Assembly: GCA_964646985.1 (NCBI GenBank)
Contig: CAZYFI010000048.1
Location: 1-10,030, forward strand
Source of the DNA: UBA2253 sp964646985
GTDB taxonomy: Bacteria > Bacillota_I > Bacilli_A > ML615J-28 > CAG-698
Reading direction: 5' to 3'
DNA: 10,030 bases
In this document: piece by piece, positions 1 through 6,148 of the stretch
How the letters are laid out: each line of letters begins with the position of its first letter
How positions within the stretch are numbered: position 1 is the stretch's first letter
The notes under the pieces: generated by a model
What the model was told of the DNA's origin: nothing
What the model saw: only the letters and a program-made list of their open reading frames with translations
Databases searched by the model: none
Made by a program: the position numbers and the translations under genes

Positions 1-65
1 AACAGGGTTATAATAATTAATCTTTTTAGTGTCTACTTTTTCTTTACTATTTCATCCAACCGTCC

Positions 66-254
66 TTATTTATTCTTTTTCACAAGTTTCATCCAGCCAT
101 AAGCAAATAAGATAAATCCAACATATCCAAGCAGCATAAATCCCCAAGTTTTCGTAAATTCACCAAGCACTTCTGATTTTGCAGCAATGATGATGATTCC
201 TACCAAAATGAGAAATCCAATCAATAATAATAAAACCCAAATTGCTTTTTTCAT
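66..254 (-). CDS. Small two-helix membrane protein, unknown function
   Basis: This 62-residue protein has two clear hydrophobic segments, at about residues 5-26 and 37-57. They are joined by a short polar stretch (KSEVLGEFTKTW), and the C-terminus is basic (KLVKKNK). It has no catalytic motif and I do not recognise a family. The ATG lies 3 bp after the stop of the phosphodiesterase gene. Its Shine-Dalgarno (GGAG) is formed by that gene's last codons, so translation is probably coupled and the two are co-transcribed. No clear hairpin terminator follows in the 65 bp to the window edge. The reading frame is well supported by its start, SD and membrane-protein composition; the function is unknown. 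Confidence 0.75.
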   Translation of the reverse strand: MKKAIWVLLLLIGFLILVGIIIIAAKSEVLGEFTKTWGFMLLGYVGFILFAYGWMKLVKKNK

Positions 255-257
255 TGC

Positions 258-977
258 TTACTCCAAAATATTGGTGGTCAAATAATCAACACCCCACCTA
301 ATTAGTTTTCTTGCTATTTTAGGATCATCCACCGTCCATACATTGACTTCTAAGTTATGACTATGAAACAAATGTACTTGTTCTTCGGTTAGCTTTTGAT
401 AGTTCACATCAATGGAGGCATTGATTTGTAAACATTTGTCTAATGTTTCATCGGTTATTTGCCCTACTAGATATTGTAATTTTAATTGACTATCCTGGTT
501 TCTTAATAATACCAAATTAGCATAACGAAAAGAAATAAATGTCACATTGTCTAAATAATCATAAGATTTTACCAAAGTGAATAACTGTTGAATATCTTCT
601 ATTGTAAATTCTGGTTTGAGTTCAATGACACAATGTTTTTCATATTTGATAGAAATTTGTAAATAATCTTCCAAAGAAGGAATACGCAAATAATTTTTTG
701 GTTGTTCACTTCTAACTTCATATAAACAAACTTGATTGAGAGTTTCGATGGTTGATTCTTTGATGAACAAATCACTAGAAGATACTCGTTTTAAAGTTTC
801 ATCATGACAAACCACAAATACACGATCTTTTGTGATATGAATATCACATTCTGTTCCAAAATAAGAGCGATTTCCTGCAGCAACAAAAGCTGCAGCGCTA
901 TTTTCTTTTTCTAGTTTTGATAGTCCCCGATGCGCAATCATTTTTGTATGGGGGTGTCTTATTTTGATGGTATTCAT
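258..977 (-). CDS. Glycerophosphodiester phosphodiesterase (GDPD family)
   Basis: The 239-residue protein hydrolyses glycerophosphodiesters to glycerol-3-phosphate and an alcohol, in phospholipid turnover or scavenging. The family signature is complete: HRG at residues 16-18, E25-N26, the metal-binding ECD at 43-45, the HDE catalytic site at 58-60, ELKPE at 119-123, and a C-terminal WTVDD (214-218) followed by GVDYLTTN. There is no signal peptide, so it should act in the cytosol like UgpQ rather than like secreted GlpQ. Its length is normal for short cytosolic members. A GAGGT Shine-Dalgarno supports the ATG at 977. That start is only 20 bp from the tRNA-Gln gene upstream, leaving no room for a separate promoter. 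Transcription probably starts at the tRNA promoter. Family assignment is firm; the exact substrate is inferred. Confidence 0.93.
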   Translation of the reverse strand: MNTIKIRHPHTKMIAHRGLSKLEKENSAAAFVAAGNRSYFGTECDIHITKDRVFVVCHDETLKRVSSSDLFIKESTIETLNQVCLYEVRSEQPKNYLRIPSLEDYLQISIKYEKHCVIELKPEFTIEDIQQLFTLVKSYDYLDNVTFISFRYANLVLLRNQDSQLKLQYLVGQITDETLDKCLQINASIDVNYQKLTEEQVHLFHSHNLEVNVWTVDDPKIARKLIRWGVDYLTTNILE

Positions 978-997
978 GTTACCTCATTTCTAAAAAA

Positions 998-1069
998 CAG
1001 GACCAGAAGGATTCGAACCTTCGCATGATTGGGTCAGAGCCAATTGCCTTACCGCTTGGCGATGGTCCT
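998..1069 (-). tRNA. tRNA-Gln (anticodon CUG), CCA not encoded
   Basis: The 72-nt cloverleaf is fully paired. The acceptor is AGGACCA with TGGTCCT, the D stem GCC/GGC, the anticodon stem ATTGG/CCAAT with loop CTCTGAC (anticodon CTG), the variable loop has 5 nt, and the T arm is GAAGG-TTCGAAT-CCTTC. The discriminator is G. The next bases are a T run, so CCA must be added after processing. CUG reads only CAG codons, which is a specialised choice for an AT-rich genome. The gene has its own promoter at 1090-1118. Confidence 0.95.
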
Positions 1070-1089
1070 ATGTAGTAAAAAACACAGTT

Positions 1090-1118
1090 ATTATACTCTT
1101 TTATCTCAAAAAAAGCAA
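1090..1118 (-). promoter_or_regulatory. Sigma-A-type promoter of tRNA-Gln (and probably GDPD)
   Basis: On the minus strand, -35 TTGCTT (1113-1118) is separated by exactly 17 bp from a perfect -10 TATAAT (1090-1095). The expected start, near 1083, is about 14 nt before the mature tRNA. No other promoter is seen before the GDPD start. Confidence 0.8.
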
Positions 1119-1146
1119 TTGTGAATCAACCAAGAAACTGCTTTTT
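1110..1146 (-). terminator. Possible asnA terminator overlapping the tRNA promoter
   Basis: Read on the minus strand, AAAAAGCAGTT and AATTGCTTTTT can pair over 11 positions, including one G-T wobble, around a 15-nt loop, and a T run follows. The stem is AT-rich and the loop long, so it would be weak. The left arm overlaps the asnA stop codon. The right arm contains the TTGCTT -35 box of the tRNA promoter. Confidence 0.4.
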
Positions 1147-2122
1147 ATAATAGTTTTATATTTTGATGATTACATTCTAACATTATGTTTTCTGGCCAAT
1201 AAGAACTCTGCACTTCACCAATGTGTCGTTTTTCTAAGAAAAACATACACAAACGAGATTGCCCAATGCCACCACCTATGGTAAGGGGTAGCTGATTGTT
1301 CAGAACCATTTGGTGGTAAGGCAATAAAGCTCTATCCAAAGTATTACTTTTTACTAATTGATCTTTCATACTAACAGCATCGACTCTAATTCCCATTGAT
1401 GATAATTCTAAACTTTGTTTGATGGCTTCATCCCAAACCAAAATATCACCATTCAATCGCCAATCATCATAATCAGGACTTCGGCCATCATGCTTTTGTT
1501 TTGATAACAGCACGTCTCCAATTTGATAAACAAATACTGCTTTTTTTTCTAAACATATTTCATGCTCTCTTTGTTTGGGCGTTTTATTTGGATACTTATC
1601 TTCTAGCTCCTGTGAAGATATAAAATAGATTTGTTCTGGTAATTTGGGTTGTAGCATAGGATAAAGACTACAGATATAATAATCTGTTTGTTTTAACACC
1701 AAAAATATTTGTTCTACTACTTGTTTTAAAAAAGAAATTTGGCGATCTTCTTTTTGAATAATCTTCTCCCAATCCCACTGATCAACATAGTAAGAATGGA
1801 TGGGGGATAATTCTTCATCTGGTCTAATAGCATTCATATCCGTGTATATCCCTTCGCCTTGGGAAAAACCATAGCGATAAAGAGCCATTCGCTTCCATTT
1901 TGCTAAAGACTGCACAATTTGAATTTCTTTTGTTTCTTTTTGAAATGACATTGGTTTTTCTATTCCGTTTAAATTGTCGTTTAATCCAGTATCTTTATCA
2001 ACCAACAATGGTGCAGATACGCGAATTAAGTTAAGACGACTGGCAAACAATTGCTCGAACTTATCTTTCAGTATTTTGATGGCTTGTTCGGTTTCTCGAA
2101 CATTGAGTTTGCTTTCGTACAT
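1145..2122 (-). CDS. asnA: Aspartate-ammonia ligase (asparagine synthetase A)
   Basis: The protein makes asparagine from aspartate, ammonia and ATP (AMP-forming) in the cytosol. It has a class II aminoacyl-tRNA-synthetase-like fold. At 325 residues it is close to the usual 330 or so. Family blocks are present throughout: RVSAPLLV (34-41), GLNDNLNGIEKPMSF (46-60), KWKRMALYRYGF (75-86), the GIYTDMNAIRPDE block (91-103), DYDDWRLNGDILVWDEA (217-233), and GGGIGQSR (283-290), which matches the ATP-binding motif 3 region. The ATG at 2122 has GAGG 8 nt upstream and a TTGACA/TATAAT promoter. The leader is about 25 nt, too short for a T-box, so regulation by an upstream riboswitch is unlikely. Identification is near certain. 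Confidence 0.97.
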   Translation of the reverse strand: MYESKLNVRETEQAIKILKDKFEQLFASRLNLIRVSAPLLVDKDTGLNDNLNGIEKPMSFQKETKEIQIVQSLAKWKRMALYRYGFSQGEGIYTDMNAIRPDEELSPIHSYYVDQWDWEKIIQKEDRQISFLKQVVEQIFLVLKQTDYYICSLYPMLQPKLPEQIYFISSQELEDKYPNKTPKQREHEICLEKKAVFVYQIGDVLLSKQKHDGRSPDYDDWRLNGDILVWDEAIKQSLELSSMGIRVDAVSMKDQLVKSNTLDRALLPYHQMVLNNQLPLTIGGGIGQSRLCMFFLEKRHIGEVQSSYWPENIMLECNHQNIKLL

Positions 2123-2153
2123 ATTCTTATCCTCATTTTCTATTTAACTTCTT

Positions 2154-2181
2154 ATTATAATCATTTATTCAAAAGTGTCAA
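2154..2181 (-). promoter_or_regulatory. asnA promoter
   Basis: A perfect -35 TTGACA (2176-2181) and a perfect -10 TATAAT (2154-2159) lie 16 bp apart on the minus strand, about 30 bp upstream of the asnA start codon. Confidence 0.8.
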
Positions 2182-2217
2182 TTCTTAATCAATAGAAACA
2201 CACACTCTTTTTTATTA

Positions 2218-2246
2218 TTTCCAAAAATAACAAAACATGATATAAT
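2218..2246 (+). promoter_or_regulatory. Promoter of the DUF1295-XRE operon
   Basis: A perfect -10 TATAAT (2241-2246) lies 17 bp after a poor -35 (TTTCCA, 2218-2223). A strong AAGGAG Shine-Dalgarno follows at 2263-2268, 6 nt before the ATG. The -10 lies between the arms of the inverted repeat at 2232-2261. A weak -35 and an overlapping operator-like repeat fit a regulated promoter. Confidence 0.6.
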
Positions 2247-2261
2247 AACGTTACATGTTTT
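2232..2261. repeat. 8-bp inverted repeat around the -10 box (operator-like)
   Basis: AAAACATG (2232-2239) is exactly complementary to CATGTTTT (2254-2261), with a 14-bp spacer that contains the -10 box and an AACGTT palindrome. Binding here would block initiation. The second gene of the operon encodes an XRE regulator, making autoregulation a reasonable guess. It is not proven, because AT-rich sequence makes such repeats more common by chance. Confidence 0.45.
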
Positions 2262-2274
2262 TAAGGAGTCACCA

Positions 2275-3150
2275 ATGAAAAGAAGTCACAGTTTTATCAT
2301 CATCTTTTTTATCTATTTATTTGCTTTTTTTACAAGTTTGATGTTGTATCATCAACTAACTATTTCAAGTGTTTTATATAAATTCATTATTTGTGATATC
2401 TTTGCAACCATCATTGTTTGGTTGTTTAGTTTAATCTTTAAGAACTCCAGTGTTTATGATCCCTATTGGAGTGTTGCACCCATCGTGATGATTTGGTTAT
2501 TTCCCAAGGACTATTCTGTGCAAAACATATTGATGATTGTTTTGATTACATTGTGGGGGGTTCGTTTAACCTACAACTGGGCAACCACTTTTAAGGGGTT
2601 GGCGCATGAAGATTGGCGTTATCGCTATTATCATGATCGATTTCCAAAAATGTGGCCACTGACAAACTTCTTTGGAATTCACTTAATGCCAACCATCATT
2701 GTTGCTATGGTGATAATACCGGCACTTACATTTTTAACACAAACCCAACCACAAAATATGTGGACCTATTTGGCACTCGGCCTTGGTTTGGTTGCTATTT
2801 GTTTAGAATTGTTTGCTGATATGCAAAATCATCAATTTAAAATCAATCACCCTAACAAAACAATCAACATTGGGCTTTGGAAGTATACAAGGCATCCGAA
2901 TTATCTTGGTGAAATTACCATGTGGTGGTCGGTTTACTTTATGATGTTAAGTTTAGATCTTAGTAATTATTGGCTAATGATTGGACCAATTGCCAATACA
3001 CTGATGTTTATCTTTATTAGTATTCCTTTGATGGAAAGAAGACAAATGAAAAACAAACCAGATTATCAACAATATAAAGAGCAAACAAGCATGTTAATTC
3101 CTTGGTTCAAACGAACAAATGAAATCAATGAAGAATTAGACAATGTATAA
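2275..3150 (+). CDS. DUF1295 family integral membrane protein (steroid-reductase/ICMT-like)
   Basis: This 291-residue protein is strongly hydrophobic, with several membrane helices (near 8-27, 35-55, 65-76, 84-98, 135-155, 162-181, 212-230 and 233-252). The family hallmarks are visible: YDPYWS (61-66), WGVRLTYNW (94-102), GLAHEDWRY (108-116), and the C-terminal signature RHPNYLGE (206-213) within GLWKYTRHPNY. The end has ERR...KPDYQQYKEQTS..IPW (254-277). DUF1295 belongs to the steroid 5-alpha-reductase/isoprenylcysteine methyltransferase superfamily, whose RHPxYxGE block binds the cofactor. A lipid-modifying membrane enzyme is therefore likely, but its substrate is unknown. It is the first gene of an operon; the XRE gene starts 14 bp downstream. 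Confidence 0.88.
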   Translation: MKRSHSFIIIFFIYLFAFFTSLMLYHQLTISSVLYKFIICDIFATIIVWLFSLIFKNSSVYDPYWSVAPIVMIWLFPKDYSVQNILMIVLITLWGVRLTYNWATTFKGLAHEDWRYRYYHDRFPKMWPLTNFFGIHLMPTIIVAMVIIPALTFLTQTQPQNMWTYLALGLGLVAICLELFADMQNHQFKINHPNKTINIGLWKYTRHPNYLGEITMWWSVYFMMLSLDLSNYWLMIGPIANTLMFIFISIPLMERRQMKNKPDYQQYKEQTSMLIPWFKRTNEINEELDNV

Positions 3151-3164
3151 AGAAGAGGGTAGCT

Positions 3165-3908
3165 ATGAGCATCGGTAGTCAAATAAAAGAATATCGCAAA
3201 AACAAAAATTTAACTCAAACTGAGCTTGGCAACAAACTTGGTGTCAATCAAGAAAAAATATTTGGTTGGGAAAATGATTTAGAATTCCCAAGTGATGCGG
3301 AACTTACAAAAATAGCTCGCGTTTTGAATGTATCTTTTTCTGATTTTATCCAAAACAAAGAGCTAAAAGAAATCAGTTATGAGAGCACTTTTGGAAAAGC
3401 AAATGATTCTGTTTTTCAAAAATATTTAAATCTTGGAGAAAAAACAATTTGGACTGGTAGTCCTAAATATCCCATTGGTCAGCATACAATACCAGTGAAA
3501 TTATTCGGATTGTTTTTCTTGGGCTTTTCGCTTTTCTGGACCATTATGGCCTTTCAGATTGCTGATTTTATGGGGTTGTTCGGTATCCCTTTTATTATCG
3601 TTGGCTCATTTATAATTTTCAGAAACAAGAAATTTGGCAGCAAGTTTCAACGACAAGCATTCTATGCCGTGACAGATGAGAGAATCATGATAGTCATGAT
3701 AAGCGATACCGAAGAAATGACTAATGTTGCTTTAGACCAATTATCTAACGTCATTACTTCTCCTGGGGCATATGGAACCAAAACAATTGTTTTTTATACA
3801 AGAAATACCTATGGTATGAATAATAGCCACCCTTATTTTTTCAATCTTGAAAATGGTGAATATGTTGCCAACCTCATTAACAAACAACGTGAAAAACGTA
3901 AGCAATAA
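3165..3908 (+). CDS. XRE-family regulator fused to a membrane-anchored bacterial PH-like domain
   Basis: Residues 4-60 form an XRE/Cro-type helix-turn-helix (IKEYRKNKNLTQTELGNKLG, then an IFGWENDLEFPS recognition and turn region). A linker leads to GEKTIWTGSP (91-100), two membrane helices at about 111-132 and 134-152, and a region like bacterial PH domains beginning YAVTDERIMIV (167-177) and ending near 240. The protein would hold a DNA-binding domain at the cytoplasmic membrane face. A role as a membrane-responsive repressor of its own operon is inference. The Shine-Dalgarno is AGAGGGT, 5 nt before the ATG. It is co-transcribed with the DUF1295 gene and ends at a strong terminator. The HTH call is firm; the PH-like call rests on pattern only. 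Confidence 0.85.
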   Translation: MSIGSQIKEYRKNKNLTQTELGNKLGVNQEKIFGWENDLEFPSDAELTKIARVLNVSFSDFIQNKELKEISYESTFGKANDSVFQKYLNLGEKTIWTGSPKYPIGQHTIPVKLFGLFFLGFSLFWTIMAFQIADFMGLFGIPFIIVGSFIIFRNKKFGSKFQRQAFYAVTDERIMIVMISDTEEMTNVALDQLSNVITSPGAYGTKTIVFYTRNTYGMNNSHPYFFNLENGEYVANLINKQREKRKQ

Positions 3909-3940
3909 AAAATCTTAAGGTTATTCCTTAAGATTTTTTT
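3909..3940. terminator. Bidirectional hairpin terminator between convergent genes
   Basis: AAAATCTTAAGG (3909-3920) pairs perfectly with CCTTAAGATTTT (3926-3937) around a TTATT loop, and a T run follows on the plus strand; the flanking A tract supplies U residues for minus-strand transcripts. It ends the XRE operon directly after its stop. The GNAT stop codon lies in the loop and its last codons form a stem arm. Confidence 0.85.
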
Positions 3941-4484
3941 CTTTCCGCATGACGATGCCATCATATGTTGGACACTTGATTCCCCCAAAAAACCTAGGGA
4001 ATATGGTTACTTCTTGAAATCCATTTTTACGATAGATGGCTTGTGCGGCTGTCCAATTTTCAGCTACCAATAATATGATGCTAGAAACATGGGGATACTT
4101 ATGATCAATTGCTAATAATAATGTTTGAAACAACAATTCTCCATAACCCAAACGACGTTGTTTTGGAACAACTGCAATAGAAGACACATATAGTTCATTG
4201 CCATCATAATGATGTTTTTGTGATATATCGTGACCTAGCGTAAATAACGATGGATTAATTTTCTCACTACGAATCCAAATTTCTGAAGAGATTGCACCTA
4301 TTATTTCATTTTCTTTTTCTAGTAATAAGAATCCTTCTGGAAAAGTATTGATTCTTTGTAAATAAACCGTTTCATCTTCCCAGGTATCTTCATCAAAACA
4401 CAAATGTTCAATTTCCATGACCTTTTGGATGTCATTTATTGTTGCTTGACGAATGAGTACATGATTACTTTTTTTTATGATCAT
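3921..4484 (-). CDS. GNAT family N-acetyltransferase
   Basis: From the preferred ATG this is a 187-residue acetyl-CoA-dependent N-acetyltransferase. The fold shows LIRQATINDIQKVMEIEHLCF at the N-terminus, strand-plus-loop motif A with the acetyl-CoA pyrophosphate site QRRLGYG (109-115) after LYVSSIAVVP, and motif B with ENWTAAQAIYRKNGF (142-156). The acceptor substrate (protein, small molecule or antibiotic) cannot be told. Longer in-frame starts exist at 4493 (ATG) and 4502 (TTG). I prefer 4484 because only it has an SD-like GGATGAG close upstream. It overlaps the 3' end of the upstream frame by 20 bp, so it is probably translated from the same transcript. Its stop codon falls in the terminator loop. 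Confidence 0.85.
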   Translation of the reverse strand: MIIKKSNHVLIRQATINDIQKVMEIEHLCFDEDTWEDETVYLQRINTFPEGFLLLEKENEIIGAISSEIWIRSEKINPSLFTLGHDISQKHHYDGNELYVSSIAVVPKQRRLGYGELLFQTLLLAIDHKYPHVSSIILLVAENWTAAQAIYRKNGFQEVTIFPRFFGGIKCPTYDGIVMRKEKNLKE

Positions 4485-4752
4485 GATTCTCATCCAAATC
4501 AATCGTGATTTTATTTAAAATACAGTTTCTTTCATTTAAAATCTTTTTGGATAGTTTTAATCGGTATTTTTTCCACATCCGATACAAACGAAAAACATCA
4601 ATATAAAAATCTTGACAAGGAAGTAATTCTAAATTTTGGATATGTTCATTGTTTAATAACAAGAAGAATTGATAAGAAAATAAATCATCAATCATCCAAA
4701 GTTCAATGATCTTTCTTTGTATCAAGGAATAGATTACTTCAAAGAAAGTCAT
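4465..4752 (-). CDS. C-terminal fragment of the frameshifted membrane protein
   Basis: The 95 codons from the ATG at 4752 continue the likely original protein (TFFEVIYSLIQRKIIELW, IDDLFSYQFF, YRMWKKYRLKL). This ATG is probably an internal methionine, because the same frame reads sensibly for 13 more codons upstream. It has no good Shine-Dalgarno. It overlaps the upstream stop as ATGA, which could permit weak re-initiation. Confidence 0.45.
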   Translation of the reverse strand: MTFFEVIYSLIQRKIIELWMIDDLFSYQFFLLLNNEHIQNLELLPCQDFYIDVFRLYRMWKKYRLKLSKKILNERNCILNKITIDLDENHDHKKK

Positions 4753-5081
4753 ATATGCAGCAACATTGGCAATATCATCTTCAGTAAAATCATGTTATCG
4801 GTTCTTTCGTATTTTTCCATTTTCAAAAACAAATCATAAATATGCTTGTTTTCAATAAATTGCTTATTGAGGCCAACAATAAATTCACCCTCATTCAGTC
4901 TTTTCCCTTTTCGCATTTGAAACCAAATTGCGAAAGCACCTACAACTGCTGTTACTGTTGTGATCGCTTGGGCAACAATTTGATTTTCTGTTACAATGAC
5001 CAAAGTCCCCGCGGAGATAGCAGCAATCAAAACAATAAAAGCGACGGTATACGTCATCAAGGTTTCTTTTCTTCTCATCAT
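4749..5081 (-). CDS. N-terminal fragment of the frameshifted membrane protein
   Basis: This open frame of 110 residues has a sound start: the ATG at 5081 follows GAGG by 7 nt. It encodes two membrane helices (about 11-31 and 36-56) and then KGKRLNEGEFIVGLNKQFIENKH, which looks like the start of a cytoplasmic helical domain. The last 14 residues after N96 appear to be out-of-frame translation. It may still make a stable membrane stub. Confidence 0.55.
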   Translation of the reverse strand: MMRRKETLMTYTVAFIVLIAAISAGTLVIVTENQIVAQAITTVTAVVGAFAIWFQMRKGKRLNEGEFIVGLNKQFIENKHIYDLFLKMEKYERTDNMILLKMILPMLLHI

Positions 5082-5110
5082 AATTCTTCCTCACATTTTA
5101 TTTCTTGCTT

Positions 5111-5139
5111 ATTATATAATAAAATTTAGGCAGGTTCAA
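5111..5139 (-). promoter_or_regulatory. Promoter of the frameshifted gene and GNAT gene
   Basis: -35 TTGAAC (5134-5139) and a perfect -10 TATAAT (5111-5116) are 17 bp apart on the minus strand, about 30 bp before the ATG at 5081. No hairpin separates it from the TfoX-N gene upstream, so read-through from that operon is also possible. Confidence 0.7.
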
Positions 5140-5146
5140 TGTAGAA

Positions 5147-5470
5147 TTATTTTTTTTTAGTAATTTTTGCCTTAGGATATGGCGTAATTGCTTCCAAAGC
5201 TTTCACTACTTCTGTTGCTAAACTTTTGTTATCGATATCCAAAACATAATGAAGTTTTGCTCCTTGATAAGGATACCCAGTCTCTGATGTATTCATCAGT
5301 GTTGTAATCTCATCTTTCATTTTTACAAACGCAATATTATCACAAACCAAAACAATGGGTTTGTCATTACAATAAACCATATATTCACCAAACATTTTCC
5401 GAAAAGTCATGATACCCGCATCAGTAAGTTGATCACAAACATATTGAACAAAAGATAAATCTGATGCCAT
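5147..5470 (-). CDS. TfoX N-terminal-domain protein
   Basis: The 107-residue protein carries only the TfoX/Sxy N-terminal domain. It shows VQYVCDQL, then the family core RKMFGEYMVYCNDKPI (24-39), LVCDNIAFVKM, and the ALEAITPYPKAK tail. Full TfoX/Sxy proteins of gamma-proteobacteria add a C-terminal domain and control competence. Stand-alone N-domain proteins like this are widespread and have no settled function, so a competence role should not be assumed. The Shine-Dalgarno AGAGG lies in the last codons of the upstream three-helix gene, and the intergenic gap is 1 bp. It is the last gene of the four-gene operon. The run of lysines at the end is followed directly by an A-rich stretch. Confidence 0.85.
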   Translation of the reverse strand: MASDLSFVQYVCDQLTDAGIMTFRKMFGEYMVYCNDKPIVLVCDNIAFVKMKDEITTLMNTSETGYPYQGAKLHYVLDIDNKSLATEVVKALEAITPYPKAKITKKK

Positions 5471-5471
5471 A

Positions 5472-5741
5472 TTAACCTCTAGCTAATTCATTATCCAAAC
5501 GCTTATTGCGAAAGAATAACAAAATATCCATAAATACCATAATGAAATTTATGATATAAAAGAAGATTACATAATTGATGTCTTCATGAACTATTTTGTT
5601 GGCAATGCCTAGGGCATACCCTAACAAAATAAAGCAAAGAAAAATAATACTCTTCCCTTTGGTTGTTCTTGCTTTATATGATTTGTAAATCGATAATGGC
5701 CAAGATACACCAAAACATACTACCATTGCAGCTTCTAACAT
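5472..5741 (-). CDS. Three-helix PQ-loop/SemiSWEET-like membrane protein
   Basis: This 89-residue protein has three predicted membrane helices (about 4-20, 31-47 and 55-77) and a short positively charged tail. The first helix and loop, GVSWPLSIYKSYKARTTKGKS, resemble the PQ-loop repeat of SemiSWEET transporters: a proline in helix 1, a basic loop and KGKS. The length also fits one triple-helix repeat, which would work as a dimer. The canonical PQ pair is not obvious, so the link is moderate and no substrate is implied. The AAGGAG Shine-Dalgarno lies in the last codons of the NUDIX gene; the stop-to-start gap is 6 bp. The tight packing with nucleic-acid enzymes is odd for a transporter. Confidence 0.75.
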   Translation of the reverse strand: MLEAAMVVCFGVSWPLSIYKSYKARTTKGKSIIFLCFILLGYALGIANKIVHEDINYVIFFYIINFIMVFMDILLFFRNKRLDNELARG

Positions 5742-5747
5742 ATATTT

Positions 5748-6146
5748 CTACTCCTTAAGATGATTGATAATTTTAGAAAATAACAAAGTATCAGCAAAAG
5801 CAAAATCAAGTTCATGCAACTTGTTTTTTTCAATCCACATAATATCAACGTGTTCAGTTGGAATGATTAAGCCTGAAACAACACGACATTGGTAAGCGTG
5901 TAACGTCAAAGAAAAAGTTTTATACTCATAAAAAATCGAATCAATCAAATTTCCTACTTCAATTTCACAAGTAAACTCTTCTTTTATTTCCCTTTTTAAC
6001 GCCTGAACATGCGTTTCATTGCTTTTTATTTTCCCTCCAGGAAATTCCCATTTGAATCCTACTTCTCCGCCAGAAGGTCTTTGCGCACAAAATATTTTAC
6101 CATTTCTTTCGATTATGGCAGCAACTACTTCGATATGTTTTTTCAT
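5748..6146 (-). CDS. NUDIX hydrolase, (deoxy)nucleoside triphosphate pyrophosphohydrolase-like
   Basis: The 132-residue MutT-like protein should split a nucleoside-diphosphate-linked substrate, most likely an oxidised or non-standard (d)NTP, to the monophosphate. It begins with HIEVVAAIIERNGKIFCAQRP, followed by KWEFPGGK (32-39). The NUDIX box runs over residues 38-60, with G38, E44 and the catalytic R52-E53...E56-E57 in place. The near-final glycine of the consensus is Thr59, a mild deviation outside the metal ligands. The start lies 2 bp from the helicase stop, and AAAGGA within the helicase's last codons is its Shine-Dalgarno, so the two should be made together. This suggests nucleotide-pool cleaning tied to helicase or nuclease activity; the substrate is unproven. 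Confidence 0.92.
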   Translation of the reverse strand: MKKHIEVVAAIIERNGKIFCAQRPSGGEVGFKWEFPGGKIKSNETHVQALKREIKEEFTCEIEVGNLIDSIFYEYKTFSLTLHAYQCRVVSGLIIPTEHVDIMWIEKNKLHELDFAFADTLLFSKIINHLKE

Positions 6147-6148
6147 AT

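Larger units (their letters stand above)
4465..5081 (-). pseudogene. Two-helix membrane protein gene broken by a -1 frameshift
   Basis: Two adjacent reading frames look like one gene of about 206 codons. The first frame runs well to ...EKYERTDN (residue 96, at 4794) and then ends in an odd hydrophobic tail at TGA 4749-4751. The other frame, opened by a TAA at exactly that point, reads DFTEDDIANVAAYMTFFEV and continues in ordinary protein sequence to 4465. One base missing near 4789-4796 explains both facts. The restored protein has helices at about 11-31 and 36-56, then a cytoplasmic region with FFEVIYSL, DDLFSYQFF and WKKYR. I know no function for it. Alternatives are a sequencing error, or translational recoupling through the ATGA overlap at 4749-4752. 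No canonical slippery heptamer is seen. Confidence 0.65.

Noticed and set aside
2123..2160. T-box or other riboswitch before asnA
   Set aside because: The promoter places the transcript start about 25 nt before the ATG, leaving no room for such a leader.
4749..4800. Programmed -1 ribosomal frameshifting as the explanation for the split gene
   Set aside because: No canonical X-XXY-YYZ slippery heptamer or obvious downstream structure is seen; a simple base loss is more economical.
4842..5129. Plus-strand open frame opposite the frameshifted gene, and a 67-codon minus-strand frame at 4891-5094
   Set aside because: Both overlap the better frame with membrane helices and a proper SD; the translations look like low-complexity reading in the wrong frame.
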